From: Phytophthora colocasiae
Taxonomy: Eukaryota > Oomycota > Peronosporomycetes > Peronosporales > Peronosporaceae
DNA length: 64,000 nt
Assembly: GCA_018806915.1 (NCBI GenBank)
Contig: JAGKQI010000006.1
Coordinates: 62,001-126,000 of the forward strand
Direction: 5' to 3'
Shown here piece after piece: positions 10,255 to 20,970 of the stretch. The position numbers and the translations under genes are program-made. The notes below the pieces were generated by a model. It searched no databases, was not told where the DNA came from, and saw nothing but the letters and a program-made list of their open reading frames with translations. Within the stretch, counting starts at the first letter, position 1; the number at the start of each line of letters is the position of its first letter.

Positions 10255-10967
10255 TCATTCTAAAGAGAAGAATGAATTGCCAGCAGTATAGACCTTATCT
10301 TGCACGTATGGCGATGCAAGGTCATAATCATCCTTGGCAAAGTGTTCGTCGACACGATAATGAAGCAACCGATGTACTTGTGGGGCGCTCGCTTTCATTC
10401 CATACCCGCTCAATAACCAGAAGGCATTAGCAATCTCAATCGTTTTTTTCAAGCAAATCCTGGTTCTCTTTCGATTCAGCATACTGCAAGACATAGCGGG
10501 GAATTCCACCCCATCGATCAAAACAGGCTTTCACGATGGATTCTGGAATATCCGGTAATCGACTTCTCGACAGGCAGTAATCTTGTCCCAGCATGTCCCA
10601 GATTCGATAACTCTCCTCGTCAATGGTATACCATAACTTGTTGTCCAGTGACATCAGAAGAATCGTTTTCGCTTGTCATCGCGCTGGGTCGACACCATCC
10701 GCAAAGTAATATGTGGTAGGTAGATTGAGAATGGGGGATAGAATCCTCCTGGGATCCTTTCACTACCACCTTGTGAGAAAATAAGACACACTTCTTGGTT
10801 GCATAACTCTCATACACAACTGTTTTACCAAGACGAGCAAGATACAAGAGCATCACGTATCCAAAATAGGTTTTGCCAATTCCTGAATTGCCGTTAATCA
10901 CGATATGAGGCTTCTCCTCCAATTCAAAGTCTGATTCTCTGAGAACTCTGATACCGCCTTCCGTCAA
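10255..10967 (-). pseudogene. CRN-type P-loop NTPase fragment, unit 4
   Basis: Same shared frameshift and TGA. The T-run is only 7 T. A flank variant TTTTTGCTTC replaces the long T-run near 9713, marking the second unit subtype. Confidence 0.8.
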
Positions 10968-11737
10968 GACGGGCCATTTCTACCAATCAGAGGGATTCGT
11001 TTCCGCATGAAGGACAAGTCCAAAAGTCGCACTGTATGAAACAGAAAAAGTGCCTTCAACCGGCAATCATATCTGATTAGACAGGGCAAAATCGTTTTAA
11101 AACGATGGCACTTTCATCATAACAGCGTCGAGAAGATGCCTTCCTGAAGTTCATGTACTCCTTTATCATAGCGCGTGTACTACATGGACCTACATATCTT
11201 CTTTTTGCTTCATCCATATTGAGTAACGTCTGGTTCTTGTTGCGCTGGAACCTGAGCACATTGATGTTTAACTCCGTTAAAATGAATGCAAGTTGTTGAT
11301 TTTTTTAAAAGACTATTCTGTCCTACTCTATTTCATGCACATCTCCAAGTTCAACGATTTTCGGTTCGTACAAATCTCTGAAGATCGCTGTCCGTCTTGA
11401 CATGGGGAAGGCGGTAATGTATTTTTAATTTATTCATAATGCGTTTTGAAGACAAATGTTTAAAACATAGTCAATATCCTGGTCAAGTTGTGGCTTTTTC
11501 GCTAACCATTAAATTCCTATCCAGTGCAGAATCTGCTGGTTCTGTCCTGGAAACAAAATTCCAAGTAACTCATCTTTTCGTTATTCACCGGAATTTTGGC
11601 ACGTAGTTCATCCTCAACCACGGTCTTACATGCAATCGGATTGATAAACCCCACCCATTCATCCCAGCAATGAAGTTGAGTAATCCCTTCTGATCCTTCT
11701 TGTAGGCACGGTTATCTTTGCAATGGGAAACCTCAGG

Positions 11738-12453
11738 TCATTCTAAAGAGAAGAATGAATTGCCAGCAGTATAGACCTTATCTTGCACGTATGGCGATGC
11801 AAGGTCATAATCATCCTTGGCAAAGTGTTCGTCGACACGATAATGAAGCAAACCGATGTACTTGTGAGGCGCTCGCTTTCATTCCATACCCGCTCAATAA
11901 CCAGAAGGCATTAGCAATCTCAATCGTTTTTTTTCAATCAAATAATTGTTCTCTTTCGATTCAGCATACTGCAAGACATAGCTGGTAATTCCACCCCATC
12001 GATCAAAACAGGCTTTCACGATGGATTCTGGAATATCCGGTAATCGACTTCTCGACAGGCAGTAATCTTGTCCCAGCATGTCCCAGATTCGATAACTCTC
12101 CTCGTCAATGGTATACCATAACTTGTTGTCCAGTGACATCAGAAGAATCGTTTTCGCTTGTCATCGCGCTGGGTCGACACCATCCGCAAAAGTAATATGT
12201 GGTAGGTAGATTGAGAATGGGGGATAGAATCCTCCTGGGATCCTTTCACTACCACATTGTGAGAAAATAAGACACACTTCTTGGTTGCATAACTCTCATA
12301 CACAACTGTTTTACCAAGACGAGCAAGATACAAGAGCATCACGTATCCAAAATAGGTTTTGCCAATTCCTGAATTGCCGTTAATCACGATATGAGGCTTC
12401 TCCTCCAATTCAAAGTCTGATTCTCTGAGAACTCTGATACCGCCTTCCGTCAA
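11738..12453 (-). pseudogene. CRN-type P-loop NTPase fragment, unit 5
   Basis: Same shared defects, plus local changes: extra bases near 11512 and 11543 in the flank, an altered segment around the T-run (TCAATCAAATAATTG), and Gly-Ile-Thr-Ser instead of Gly-Ile-Pro-Arg. It is the most diverged full unit. Confidence 0.8.
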
Positions 12454-13228
12454 GACGGGCCATTTCTACCAATCAGAGGGATTCGTTTCCGCATGAAGGA
12501 CAAGTCCAAAAGTCGCACTGTATGAAACAGAAAAAGTGCCTTCAACCGGCAATCATATCTGATTAGACAGGGCAAAATCGTTTTAAAACGATGGCACTTT
12601 CATTTTAACAGCGTCGAGAAGATGCCTTCCTGAAGTTCATGTACTCCTTTATCATAGCGCGTGTACTACATGGACCTACATATCTTCTTTTTTTTTTCTT
12701 CATCCATATTGAGTAACGTCTGGTTCTTGTTGCGCTGGAACCTGAGCACATTGATGTTTAACTCCGTTAAAATGAATGCAAGTTGTTGTTTTTTTTAAAA
12801 GACTATTCTGTCCTACTCTATTTCATGCACATCTCCAAGTTCAACGATTTTCGGTTCGTACAAATCTCTGAAGATCGCTGTCCGTCTTGACATGGGGAAG
12901 GCGGTAATGTATTTTTTTTTAATTTATTCATAATGCGTTTTGACGACAACTGTTTAAAACCGAGTCAATTTCCTGGTCAAGTTGTGGCTTTTTCGCTAAC
13001 CATTAAATTCTATCCAGTGCAGAATCTGCTGGTCTGTCCTGGAAACAAAATTCCAAGTAACTCATCTTTTCGTTATTCACCGGAATTTTGGCACGTAGTT
13101 CATCCTCAACCACGGTCTTACATGCAATCGGATTGATAAACCCCACCCATTCATCCCAGCAATGAAGTTGAGTAATCCCTTCTGATCCTTCTTGTAGGCA
13201 CGGTTATCTTTGCAATGGAAACCTCAGG

Positions 13229-13945
13229 TCATTCTAAAGAGAAGAATGAATTGCCAGCAGTATAGACCTTATCTTGCACGTATGGCGATGCAAGGTCATA
13301 ATCATCCTTGGCAAAGTGTTCGTCGACACGATAATGAAGCAACCGATGTACTTGTGAGGCGCTCGCTTTCATTCCATACCCGCTCAATAACCAGAAGGCA
13401 TTAGCAATCTCAATCGTTTTTTTTTTCAAGCAAATCCTGCTTCTCTTTCGATTCAGCATACTGCAAGACATAGCGGGGAATTCCACCCCATCGATCAAAA
13501 CAGGCTTTCACGATGGATTCTGGAATATCCGGTAATCGACTTCTCGACAGGCAGTAATCTTGTCCCAGCATGTCCCAGATTCGATAACTCTCCTCGTCAA
13601 TGGTATACCATAACTTGTTGTCCAGTGACATCAGAAGAATCGTTTTCGCTTGTCATCGCGCTGGGTCGACACCATCTGCAAAATAATATGTGGTAGGTAG
13701 ATTGAGAATGGGGGATAGAATCCTCCTGGGATCCTTTCACTACCACCTTGTGAGAAAAATAAGACACACTTCTTGGTTGCATAACTCTCTATACACAACT
13801 GTTTTACCAAGACGAGCAAGATACAAGAGCATCACGTATCCAAAATAGGTTTTGCCAATTCCTGAATTGCCGTTAATCACGATATGAGGCTTCTCCTCCA
13901 ATTCAAAGTCTGATTCTCTGAGAACTCTGATACCGCCTTCCCGTC
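13229..13945 (-). pseudogene. CRN-type P-loop NTPase fragment, unit 6
   Basis: Same shared defects, plus private indels: an extra A in GAGAAAAATAAG (about 13752), extra bases in CTCTCTATACAC (about 13787) and an extra C near 13940. These break the P-loop frame itself, so no long frame covers it. Confidence 0.8.
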
Positions 13946-14716
13946 AAGACGGGCCATTTCTACCAATCAGAGGGATTCGTTTCCGCATGAAGGACAAGTC
14001 CAAAAGTCGCACTGTATGAAACAGAAAAGTGCCTTCAACCGGCAATCATATCTGATTAGACAGGGCAAAATCGTTTTAAAACGATGGCACTTTCATTTTA
14101 ACAGCGTCGAGAAGATGCCTTCCTGAAGTTCATGTACTCCTTTATCATAGCGCGTGTACTACATGGACCTACATATCTTCTTTTTGCTTCATCCATATTG
14201 AGTAACGTCTGGTTCTTGTTGCGCTGGAACCTGAGCACATTGATGTTTAACTCCGTTAAAATGAATGCAAGTTGTTGATTTTTTTTAAAAGACTATTCTG
14301 TCCTACTCTATTTCATGCACATCTCCAAGTTCAACGATTTTCGGTTCGTACAAATCTCTGAAGATCGCTGTCCGTCTTGACATGGGGAAGGCGGTAATGT
14401 ATTTTTAATTTATTCATAATGCGTTTTGACGACAACTGTTTAAAACCGAGTCAATTTCCTGGTCAAGTTGTGGCTTTTTCGCTAACCATTAAATTCTATC
14501 CAGTGCAGAATCTGCTGGTCTGTCCTGGAAACAAAATTCCAAGTAACTCATCTTTTTCGTTATTCACCGGAATTTTGGCACGTAGTTCATCCTCAACCAC
14601 GGTCTTACATGCAATCGGATTGATAAACCCCACCCATTCATCCCAGCAATGAAGTTGAGTAATCCCTTCTGATCCTTCTTGTAGGCACGGTTATCTTTGC
14701 AATGGGAAACCTCAGG

Positions 14717-15429
14717 TCATTCTAAAGAGAAGAATGAATTGCCAGCAGTATAGACCTTATCTTGCACGTATGGCGATGCAAGGTCATAATCATCCTTGGC
14801 AAAGTGTTCGTCGACACGATAATGAAGCAAACCGATGTACTTGTGAGGCGCTCGCTTTCATTCCATACCCGCTCAATAACCAGAAGGCATTAGCAATCTC
14901 AATCGTTTTTTCAAGCATATTCTGCTTCTCTTTCGATTCAGCATACTGCAAGACATAGCGGGGAATTCCACCCCATCGATCAAAACAGGCTTTCACGATG
15001 GATTCTGGAATATCCGGTAATCGACTTCTCGACAGGCAGTAATCTTGTCCCAGCATGTCCCAGATTCGATAACTCTCCTCGTCAATGGTATACCATAACT
15101 TGTTGTCCAGTGACATCAGAAGAATCGTTTTCGCTTGTCATCGCGCTGGGTCGACACCATCCGCAAAATAATATGTGGTAGGTAGATTGAGAATGGGGGA
15201 TAGAATCCTCCTGGGATCCTTTCACTACCACCTTGTGAGAAAATAAGACACACTTCTTGGTTGCATAACTCTCATACACAACTGTTTTACCAAGACGAGC
15301 AAGATACAAGAGCATCACGTATCCAAAATAGGTTTTGCCAATTCCTGAATTGCCGTTAATCACGATATGAGGCTTCTCCTCCAATTCAAAGTCTGATTCT
15401 CTGAGAACTCTGATACCGCCTTCCGTCAA
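14717..15429 (-). pseudogene. CRN-type P-loop NTPase fragment, unit 7
   Basis: Same shared frameshift and TGA. The T-run is shortest here (6 T), and an extra A near 14830 breaks the last segment. Confidence 0.8.
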
Positions 15430-16200
15430 GACGGGCCATTTCTACCAATCAGAGGGATTCGTTTCCGCATGAAGGACAAGTCCAAAAGTCGCACTGTATG
15501 AAACAGAAAAAGTGCCTTCAACCGGCAATCATATCTGATTAGACAGGGCAAAATCGTTTTAAAACGATGGCACTTTCATTTTAACAGCGTCGAGAAGATG
15601 CCTTCCTGAAGTTCATGTACTCCTTTATCATAGCGCGTGTACTACATGGACCTACATATCTTCTTTTTGCTTCATCCATATTGAGTAACGTCTGGTTCTT
15701 GTTGCGCTGGAACCTGAGCACATTGATGTTTAACTCCGTTAAAATGAATGCAAGTTGTTGATTTTTTTAAAAGACTATTCTGTCCTACTCTATTTCATGC
15801 ACATCTCCAAGTTCAACGATTTTCGGTTCGTACAAATCTCTGAAGATCGCTGTCCGTCTTGACATGGGGAAGGCGGTAATGTATTTTTTTTTAATTTATT
15901 CATAATGCGTTTTGACGACAACTGTTTAAAACCGAGTCAATTTCCTGGTCAAGTTGTGGCTTTTTCGCTAACCATTAAATTCTATCCAGTGCAGAATCTG
16001 CTGGTCTGTCCTGGAAACAAAATTCCAAGTAACTCATCTTTTCGTTATTCACCGGAATTTTGGCACGTAGTTCATCCTCAACCACGGTCTTACATGCAAT
16101 CGGATTGATAAACCCACCCATTCATCCCAGCAATGAAGTTGAGTAATCCCTTCTGATCCTTCTTGTAGGCACGGTTATCTTTGCAATGGGAAACCTCAGG

Positions 16201-16886
16201 TCATTCTAAAGAGAAGAATGAATTGCCAGCAGTATAGACCTTATCTTGCACGTATGGCGATGCAAGGTCATAATCATCCTTGGCAAAGTGTTCGTCGACA
16301 CGATAATGTAGCAACCGATGTACTTGTGAGGCGCTCGCTTTCATTCCATACCCGCTCAATAACCAGAAGGCATTAGCAATCTCAATCGTTTTTTTTTTCA
16401 AGCAAATCCTGCTTCTCTTTCGATTCAGCATACTGCAAGACATAGCGGGGAATTCCACCCCATCGATCAAAACAGGCTTTCATGATGGATTCTGGAATAT
16501 CCGGTAATCGACTTCTCGACAGGCAGTAATCTTGTCCCAGCATGTCCCAGATTCGATAACTCTCCTCGTCAATGGTATACCATAACTTGTTGTCCAGTGA
16601 CATCAGAAGAATCGTTTTCGCTTGTCATCGCGCTGGGTCGACACCATCCGCAAAATAATATGTGGTAGGTAGATTGAGAATGGGGGATAGAATCCTCCTG
16701 GGATCCTTTCACTGCCACATTGTGAGAAAATAAGACACACTTCTTGGTTGCATAACTCTCATACACAACTGTTTTACCAAGGCGAGCAAGATACAAGAGC
16801 ATCACGTATCCAAAATAGGTTTTGCCAATTCCTGAATTGCCGTTAATCACGATATGAGGCTTCTCCTTCACTTCATCTTGCACCAT
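16201..16886 (-). pseudogene. CRN-type P-loop NTPase fragment, unit 8, fused to copia sequence
   Basis: Last, partial unit. Homology to the other units ends at about 16866 inside codons for EEKPH. The junction with copia DNA supplies an ATG at 16886, so this copy alone opens with an ATG followed by VQDEVKEKPHIVINGNSGIGKT, giving a 105-codon frame (16886 to 16569). The shared downstream frameshift and TGA remain. Confidence 0.75.
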
Positions 16887-19285
16887 CTGGAGAAAGCTCG
16901 AATCATGCTATACTACAAGGGTGTGTCGACGGAGTGGTGGGCAGAGGCGGTGAGTACGGCAGTGTACTTGATTAACCGTTCCGCCAACAGCGTACACACG
17001 GATGTGACTCCATACGAGCTGGGTTTCAAGGTGAAACCGCAGATGGAACACTTGCGAGTGTTCGGATCCCAGGGGTACGCTCACGTCGACGACGCGAAGC
17101 GTACGAAGCTCGAACCCAAGAGTTTCAGGTGGATGTTCCTCGGATATGCTGAGAGCGCTAAGGGATATCGTGTCTACGACCTGGATGCATTGAAGGTCAA
17201 AGTGTCACGGTCGGTGAAGCTGGACGAGCGTGAAGTGGGAGGAATATATGAGTTACCCTCGTTACAGCCCCATGGAACGGTTATTAATTTAACCAAGGAC
17301 GCGGATGATGGAACGGTACTAACAAGCGTGGAACGCCAGCATACTCCGGATGTACCGATGGAGGAGACAGAAGAAACCGTTCCAGACATTGAAATGAACG
17401 AGGCAGAGCATGAACCAGATGTTGAAGCGCTGGAGTTACAGTTTCCAGGCCGTCTGGGACCAACAGGACGAGAAATAGAAGCGTACCATTTGCAGCCTGA
17501 AGCGTTCCGTAAGGAGCGTCTGGTATTTCAACCAGAAGTACGGCGGCCTCGTGAGCCGGTGTTCCTGCTGGAGAACAGTTCGGATGGAGGTGAATACGTA
17601 CAGTCCGAAGGAAGTGACGGTCCACCATCCCCTAAGCGTGCTAGAATCGATGAGGAAGGACTCATTGCAGAAGCTGTTATGGCGTACTTGGCGAAAATTG
17701 TCAACACGTCGGATGTGCCGACGTCGTACGCGGAGGCAATGGCCCGCCCGGAAGCAGCGAAGTGGCGAAGTGTAATGGAGGCAGAGCTACGGTCCCACGA
17801 GAAGAACGCTACATGGACATTGGTCCATGAGGAGGTGGGAAGCGTACCATCGGTTGTCGCTGGGTGTTCGCCAAGAAGCGTGACGAGAACGGTTACGTTA
17901 TCCGTTACAAGGCACGGTTGGCTGCCAAGGGTTTCAAACAGAAGTATGGTGTTGATTTCTTTGAGACATACTCACCTGTGGCGAACATGAACTCGATCCG
18001 AGAAGTTCTAGCGGCGTGCGTTGCGTTGGAGTACATCATGGAACAGTTGGACGCGGACACAGCGTTCCTGAACAGTGTGGTGATGGACCGTGTCTACATG
18101 GAGATGCCGGACGGTACTACGGGTGATGACGATCTATTGTGTTTGCTGGGGAAGGCCATCTACGGTTTGAAGCAAGCTGCAACGGCATGGAAAAAGACGA
18201 TCCACCGCGTATTTCGGAGGATTGGTTTTAAAAGCTGTGGAGCAGACCAGTGTGTCTACGTGAAGCGTTCCAGGAACGGTTTTGTGTACGTGTGCCTGTA
18301 CGTCGGCAATTTGATAATTGCTGCCAAGACTGCCGGTGAAATTCAGGAGGTTAAGGACTCTCTCAAAGCGGAATTTAAGATGAAGGAGCTTGGGAAAGCC
18401 AAGTTCATCTTGGGCATGGAGATTGATCACAACCTGGAGGCCGGAATGCTCATGATCAAGCAGACCAGGTACATTGACGATGTCACGGAACGGTTTGGCC
18501 AGCAGAACGCTAAGCCGGTGGATAATCCGTGCGCATCAGGACTGAAACTGTCCAAGGAACAGTCACCTGGAACGGATGTGGAGCGTGTTGAGATGCGGTC
18601 GAGACCGCACCGTTCTCTCATCGGGTGTCTACTTTACATCACGACATGCACACGCCCGGATGTTGCCTACGTGGTAACACAGCTGTCTCGTTTTCTGGAG
18701 AACCCGGGGCAGCAGCATTGGAAAGCAGCTATTCGTGTGCTGCGGTACCTGAAGACGACTCGTGAACACGGAATCGTATACCAAGGTGGGCCAGGTGGTG
18801 TAACGGTTGAAGCGTTCTCCGACGCGGACTGGGAAACGAACATTGACGATAGGCGTTCCGTGTCCGGAGTCATGGTGCTGATGGGGAACGCTCCAGTAGT
18901 GTTCAAGTCGAAGTTTCAGCGAACGGTTGCACTCAGCTCGGCGGAAGCGGAATACATGGTGCTAAGTTTGTGCGTGCAGGAGGTACTTTGGATGCGTGCG
19001 ATGCTAAAAGACATGGGGCACGAGCAGAAGAACGCTACGCAGATTTGGGAAGACAACCAAGGAGCAATTGCACTAGCTAAGAACGCTGGATACAATTCAA
19101 GGATGAAGCATGTGGACATCAAGCATCACTTCACGAGGGAGAACGTGGAAAACGGAAAGGTTCAGGTCGACTATATTGACACGAAGCAGCAGCTGGCTGA
19201 CTTGTTAACGAAGGCACTTGGAACCAAGACACTGAAGTATCTGCGTGAGGCAAGCGGCATCAAAGACAAGGCTACCGTGCATTAG
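16867..19285 (+). pseudogene. pol: copia pol: integrase C-terminus, RT, RNase H; frameshift and mutated active site
   Basis: Frame one (to about 17840) holds the copia integrase end (EKARIMLYYKGVSTEWWAEA, HLRVFGSQGYAHV) and a linker. A one-base indel near 17840 moves reading to the frame ending at 19285: RT from RWVFAKKRDENG, through LDADTAFLNS, to LGMEIDHN, then the copia RNase H (FSDADWETN, ALSSAEAEYM, WEDNQGAIALA, KHVDIKHHF). The RT catalytic YVDD box reads Tyr-Val-Gly-Asn at 18299-18310, so both catalytic aspartates are gone. Without them the enzyme cannot polymerise. The gene ends 13 bp before the 3' LTR, as usual for copia. Confidence 0.9.
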
Positions 19286-19298
19286 CGGTGAGTGGGAG

Positions 19299-19596
19299 TG
19301 TTGGACCGGTGCACCGTCTCATGCACGGTTCACTGGAACGGTTCAACGGAACCGTTCTCCTACTGGCTAAAGAAGAGGAACGCTTACTTGGGTGGTCGAC
19401 GTGTGAGGACACTCGGCTAAGTTCGAGCGACAACAAAGTGGAGCAACTAGGAGGACAGGACGAGTAGAACAGGTTTTGTTAATTTTAATCTACTCACTTC
19501 GGCATTTGCCACCAACAACACAAGCTCAATACCAACAAAGCGTAAGTGTCCTCACTGATGACTACGTCAAACGTGCTCCTTGCCACACCAACAACA
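19299..19596 (+). repeat. 3' LTR of copia element C1
   Basis: Begins TGTTGGACC after the purine-rich GCGGTGAGTGGGAG and ends in ACCAACAACA, giving TGTTGG/CAACA inverted ends; the right end is approximate. It holds an 8-bp hairpin of the element's own motif, GAACGGTT at 19336-19343 with AACCGTTC at 19350-19357. Confidence 0.65.
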
Positions 19597-19876
19597 GCAC
19601 AAAACAGTTTCACCTTCTTCTGTCCGAGTCGGCAGATTGGCGAATGAAGCAAAGAAAATAGGCAGGTGATATTGCCCAGTTTTTCTTCTCGGGTTAGGTT
19701 AACTTCCATAGTAAAACTAAATACATGATAAACATGTTGGCGAAAGGATGGGTGTTATGGACTTCAAATCTTGAGCAAATTCCCAAAATCCGAGCTGGGC
19801 AATTTGGATGCTGTCATCTAGCTAAGCCACTTAGTGACCTGAGGACGCCGACACAGCTCTCAAACGAGCTTGTTTA

Positions 19877-20665
19877 CACCTTTTCCCGGGCAAAATGGCA
19901 CATTTTTCCAGCGAAGTGTTTTTTTTTTCAAAAAATCGAAAATCGGATAAAAAGGTTTATAGGCAATGTGGCTAAGTACGATTCTTTTCCCAACCAAAGT
20001 GGAAATGTCTCCTACTGACCTAACGACATGTCTTCGCCTCTCTCCGCTAAAAATATATTCTTCAAGCAGTGTATCTCCATGCTCCCCTTTCTTGGACCAG
20101 CCTTGCGTGTGTGTTAGATAGACGCTAAAGTTAGTTTCGTCATGGTAGATGATCAAGTTACCTTCTGTAACGTGCAAGTTCAGCGCCTTAGCGAACGCCA
20201 TTCGCTTAGCCTTGTTCTCGCTGCTATTCATCGTAGATTTCTCGATGCGCAAACTCATGCCTGCTTCTCGATACTACCCTTCGAAATGACTCACGGGCAG
20301 TACAGTAGTCATGGGCACTTTGTTGGAGCGGGTGGTGCTTTTCCAGTCTTGACCGTCTAAAAAGGAATCCAGGACTCGCGTTTTGGCGCTATTGCGCTCG
20401 TACACCTTGGCTTCGGTAGAAGGAGAAGGCGTGGTGGGGTCAGTCATGTGTGGGCTGGAGCACAATGGGGGAAATGAGGTCCGGTATGAGCCACCGAAAC
20501 CAGTGAAGTTGGTGGCTGAAACTGCTCGCGCCATTTTTATTGAGAAACAAATCGTACTTAGCCACTTTGCTTTAAAATCGTACTTACCAGAGAAAATATT
20601 AAGTTGCACGAGTGATTAAAAACCACATTGCTTAGAAAATGTGCCATTTTGCCCGGGAAAAGGTG
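19877..20665 (-). mobile_element. Tc1/mariner-type deletion derivative, 789 bp, TIRs and TA duplication
   Basis: Perfect 30-bp terminal inverted repeats at 19877-19906 and 20636-20665 (start CACCTTTTCCCGGGC) are flanked on both sides by TA (19875-19876, 20666-20667), the mariner target duplication. A second inverted pair lies inside (GTGGCTAAGTACGATT near 19968 and its complement near 20549). The minus strand keeps transposase pieces: a helix-turn-helix remnant (RVLDSFLDGQDWKSTTRSNK, about 20380-20310) and the first catalytic Asp region (NLIIYHDETNFSV, about 20155-20115). The rest of the DDE domain is gone, so it depends on a transposase supplied in trans. Confidence 0.9.
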
Positions 20666-20970
20666 TAGATTATCCATGACTCTGTGGTAAAGCGTGCGCC
20701 CTGCAGACACAACTCTGTAACTACAGGTACGCCAGCCAAGATGGCTTCAAATTGGGTCTTCACCCCCTCTTTAGTAAACTTGTACAATATATTTTCCGAA
20801 GAAATTTATGCTAGCAGTTTAGGCGAGATAATTATCTGTACTTGATGGGTTATATTTGTTTTAAACAGTTGTCGTAAAAACGAATTATGAATAAAACAAA
20901 AAATACATGATCAGAGTTCTTAGAGAATCAGGCTTTGAATATCTGATAATTTGGATTTTACGTCGTCCAA
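20666..20970. other. A/T-rich spacer with a remnant of the CRN unit in opposite orientation
   Basis: At about 20858-20893 the plus strand resembles the complement of the array segment around the MRFDDNCL shadow frame, and at 20907-20940 it encodes IRVLRESGFE, matching IRVLRESDFE just upstream of the array P-loop. This is a small, internally deleted CRN-unit relic inverted relative to the array. I see nothing else here. Confidence 0.6.

Larger units (their letters stand above)
5097..16866. repeat. tandem array, 7.9 copies of a 1.49-kb CRN pseudogene unit
   Basis: The junction sequence CCGGCAATCATATCTG recurs at 5097, 6588, 8080, 9575, 11060, 12546, 14039 and 15522, giving periods of 1491, 1492, 1495, 1485, 1486, 1493 and 1483 bp; the last unit stops at about 16866. 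Units are nearly identical apart from poly(T) length (6 to 12 T in one run) and scattered indels. Each holds the same broken CRN fragment on the minus strand plus about 700 bp of A/T-rich flank with no convincing gene. The left end lies in gypsy integrase codons, the right end in copia integrase codons. Confidence 0.97.
16867..19596 (+). mobile_element. Ty1/copia element C1, 5' truncated
   Basis: The element keeps the integrase C-terminal part, RT, RNase H and a 3' LTR; everything upstream was lost at the junction with the CRN array. It is dense in the short motif GAACGGTT/GAACGCT and its complement, as is gypsy element G3 at 46054-59215. Confidence 0.9.

Noticed and set aside
5097..16866. 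CRISPR-like or rDNA-like array
   Set aside because: The period is 1.49 kb, without spacers or RNA gene signatures, and the sequence is eukaryotic.
19476..19709. Short frames around the end of copia C1
   Set aside because: They lie across the LTR end and A/T-rich flank with no known motif.
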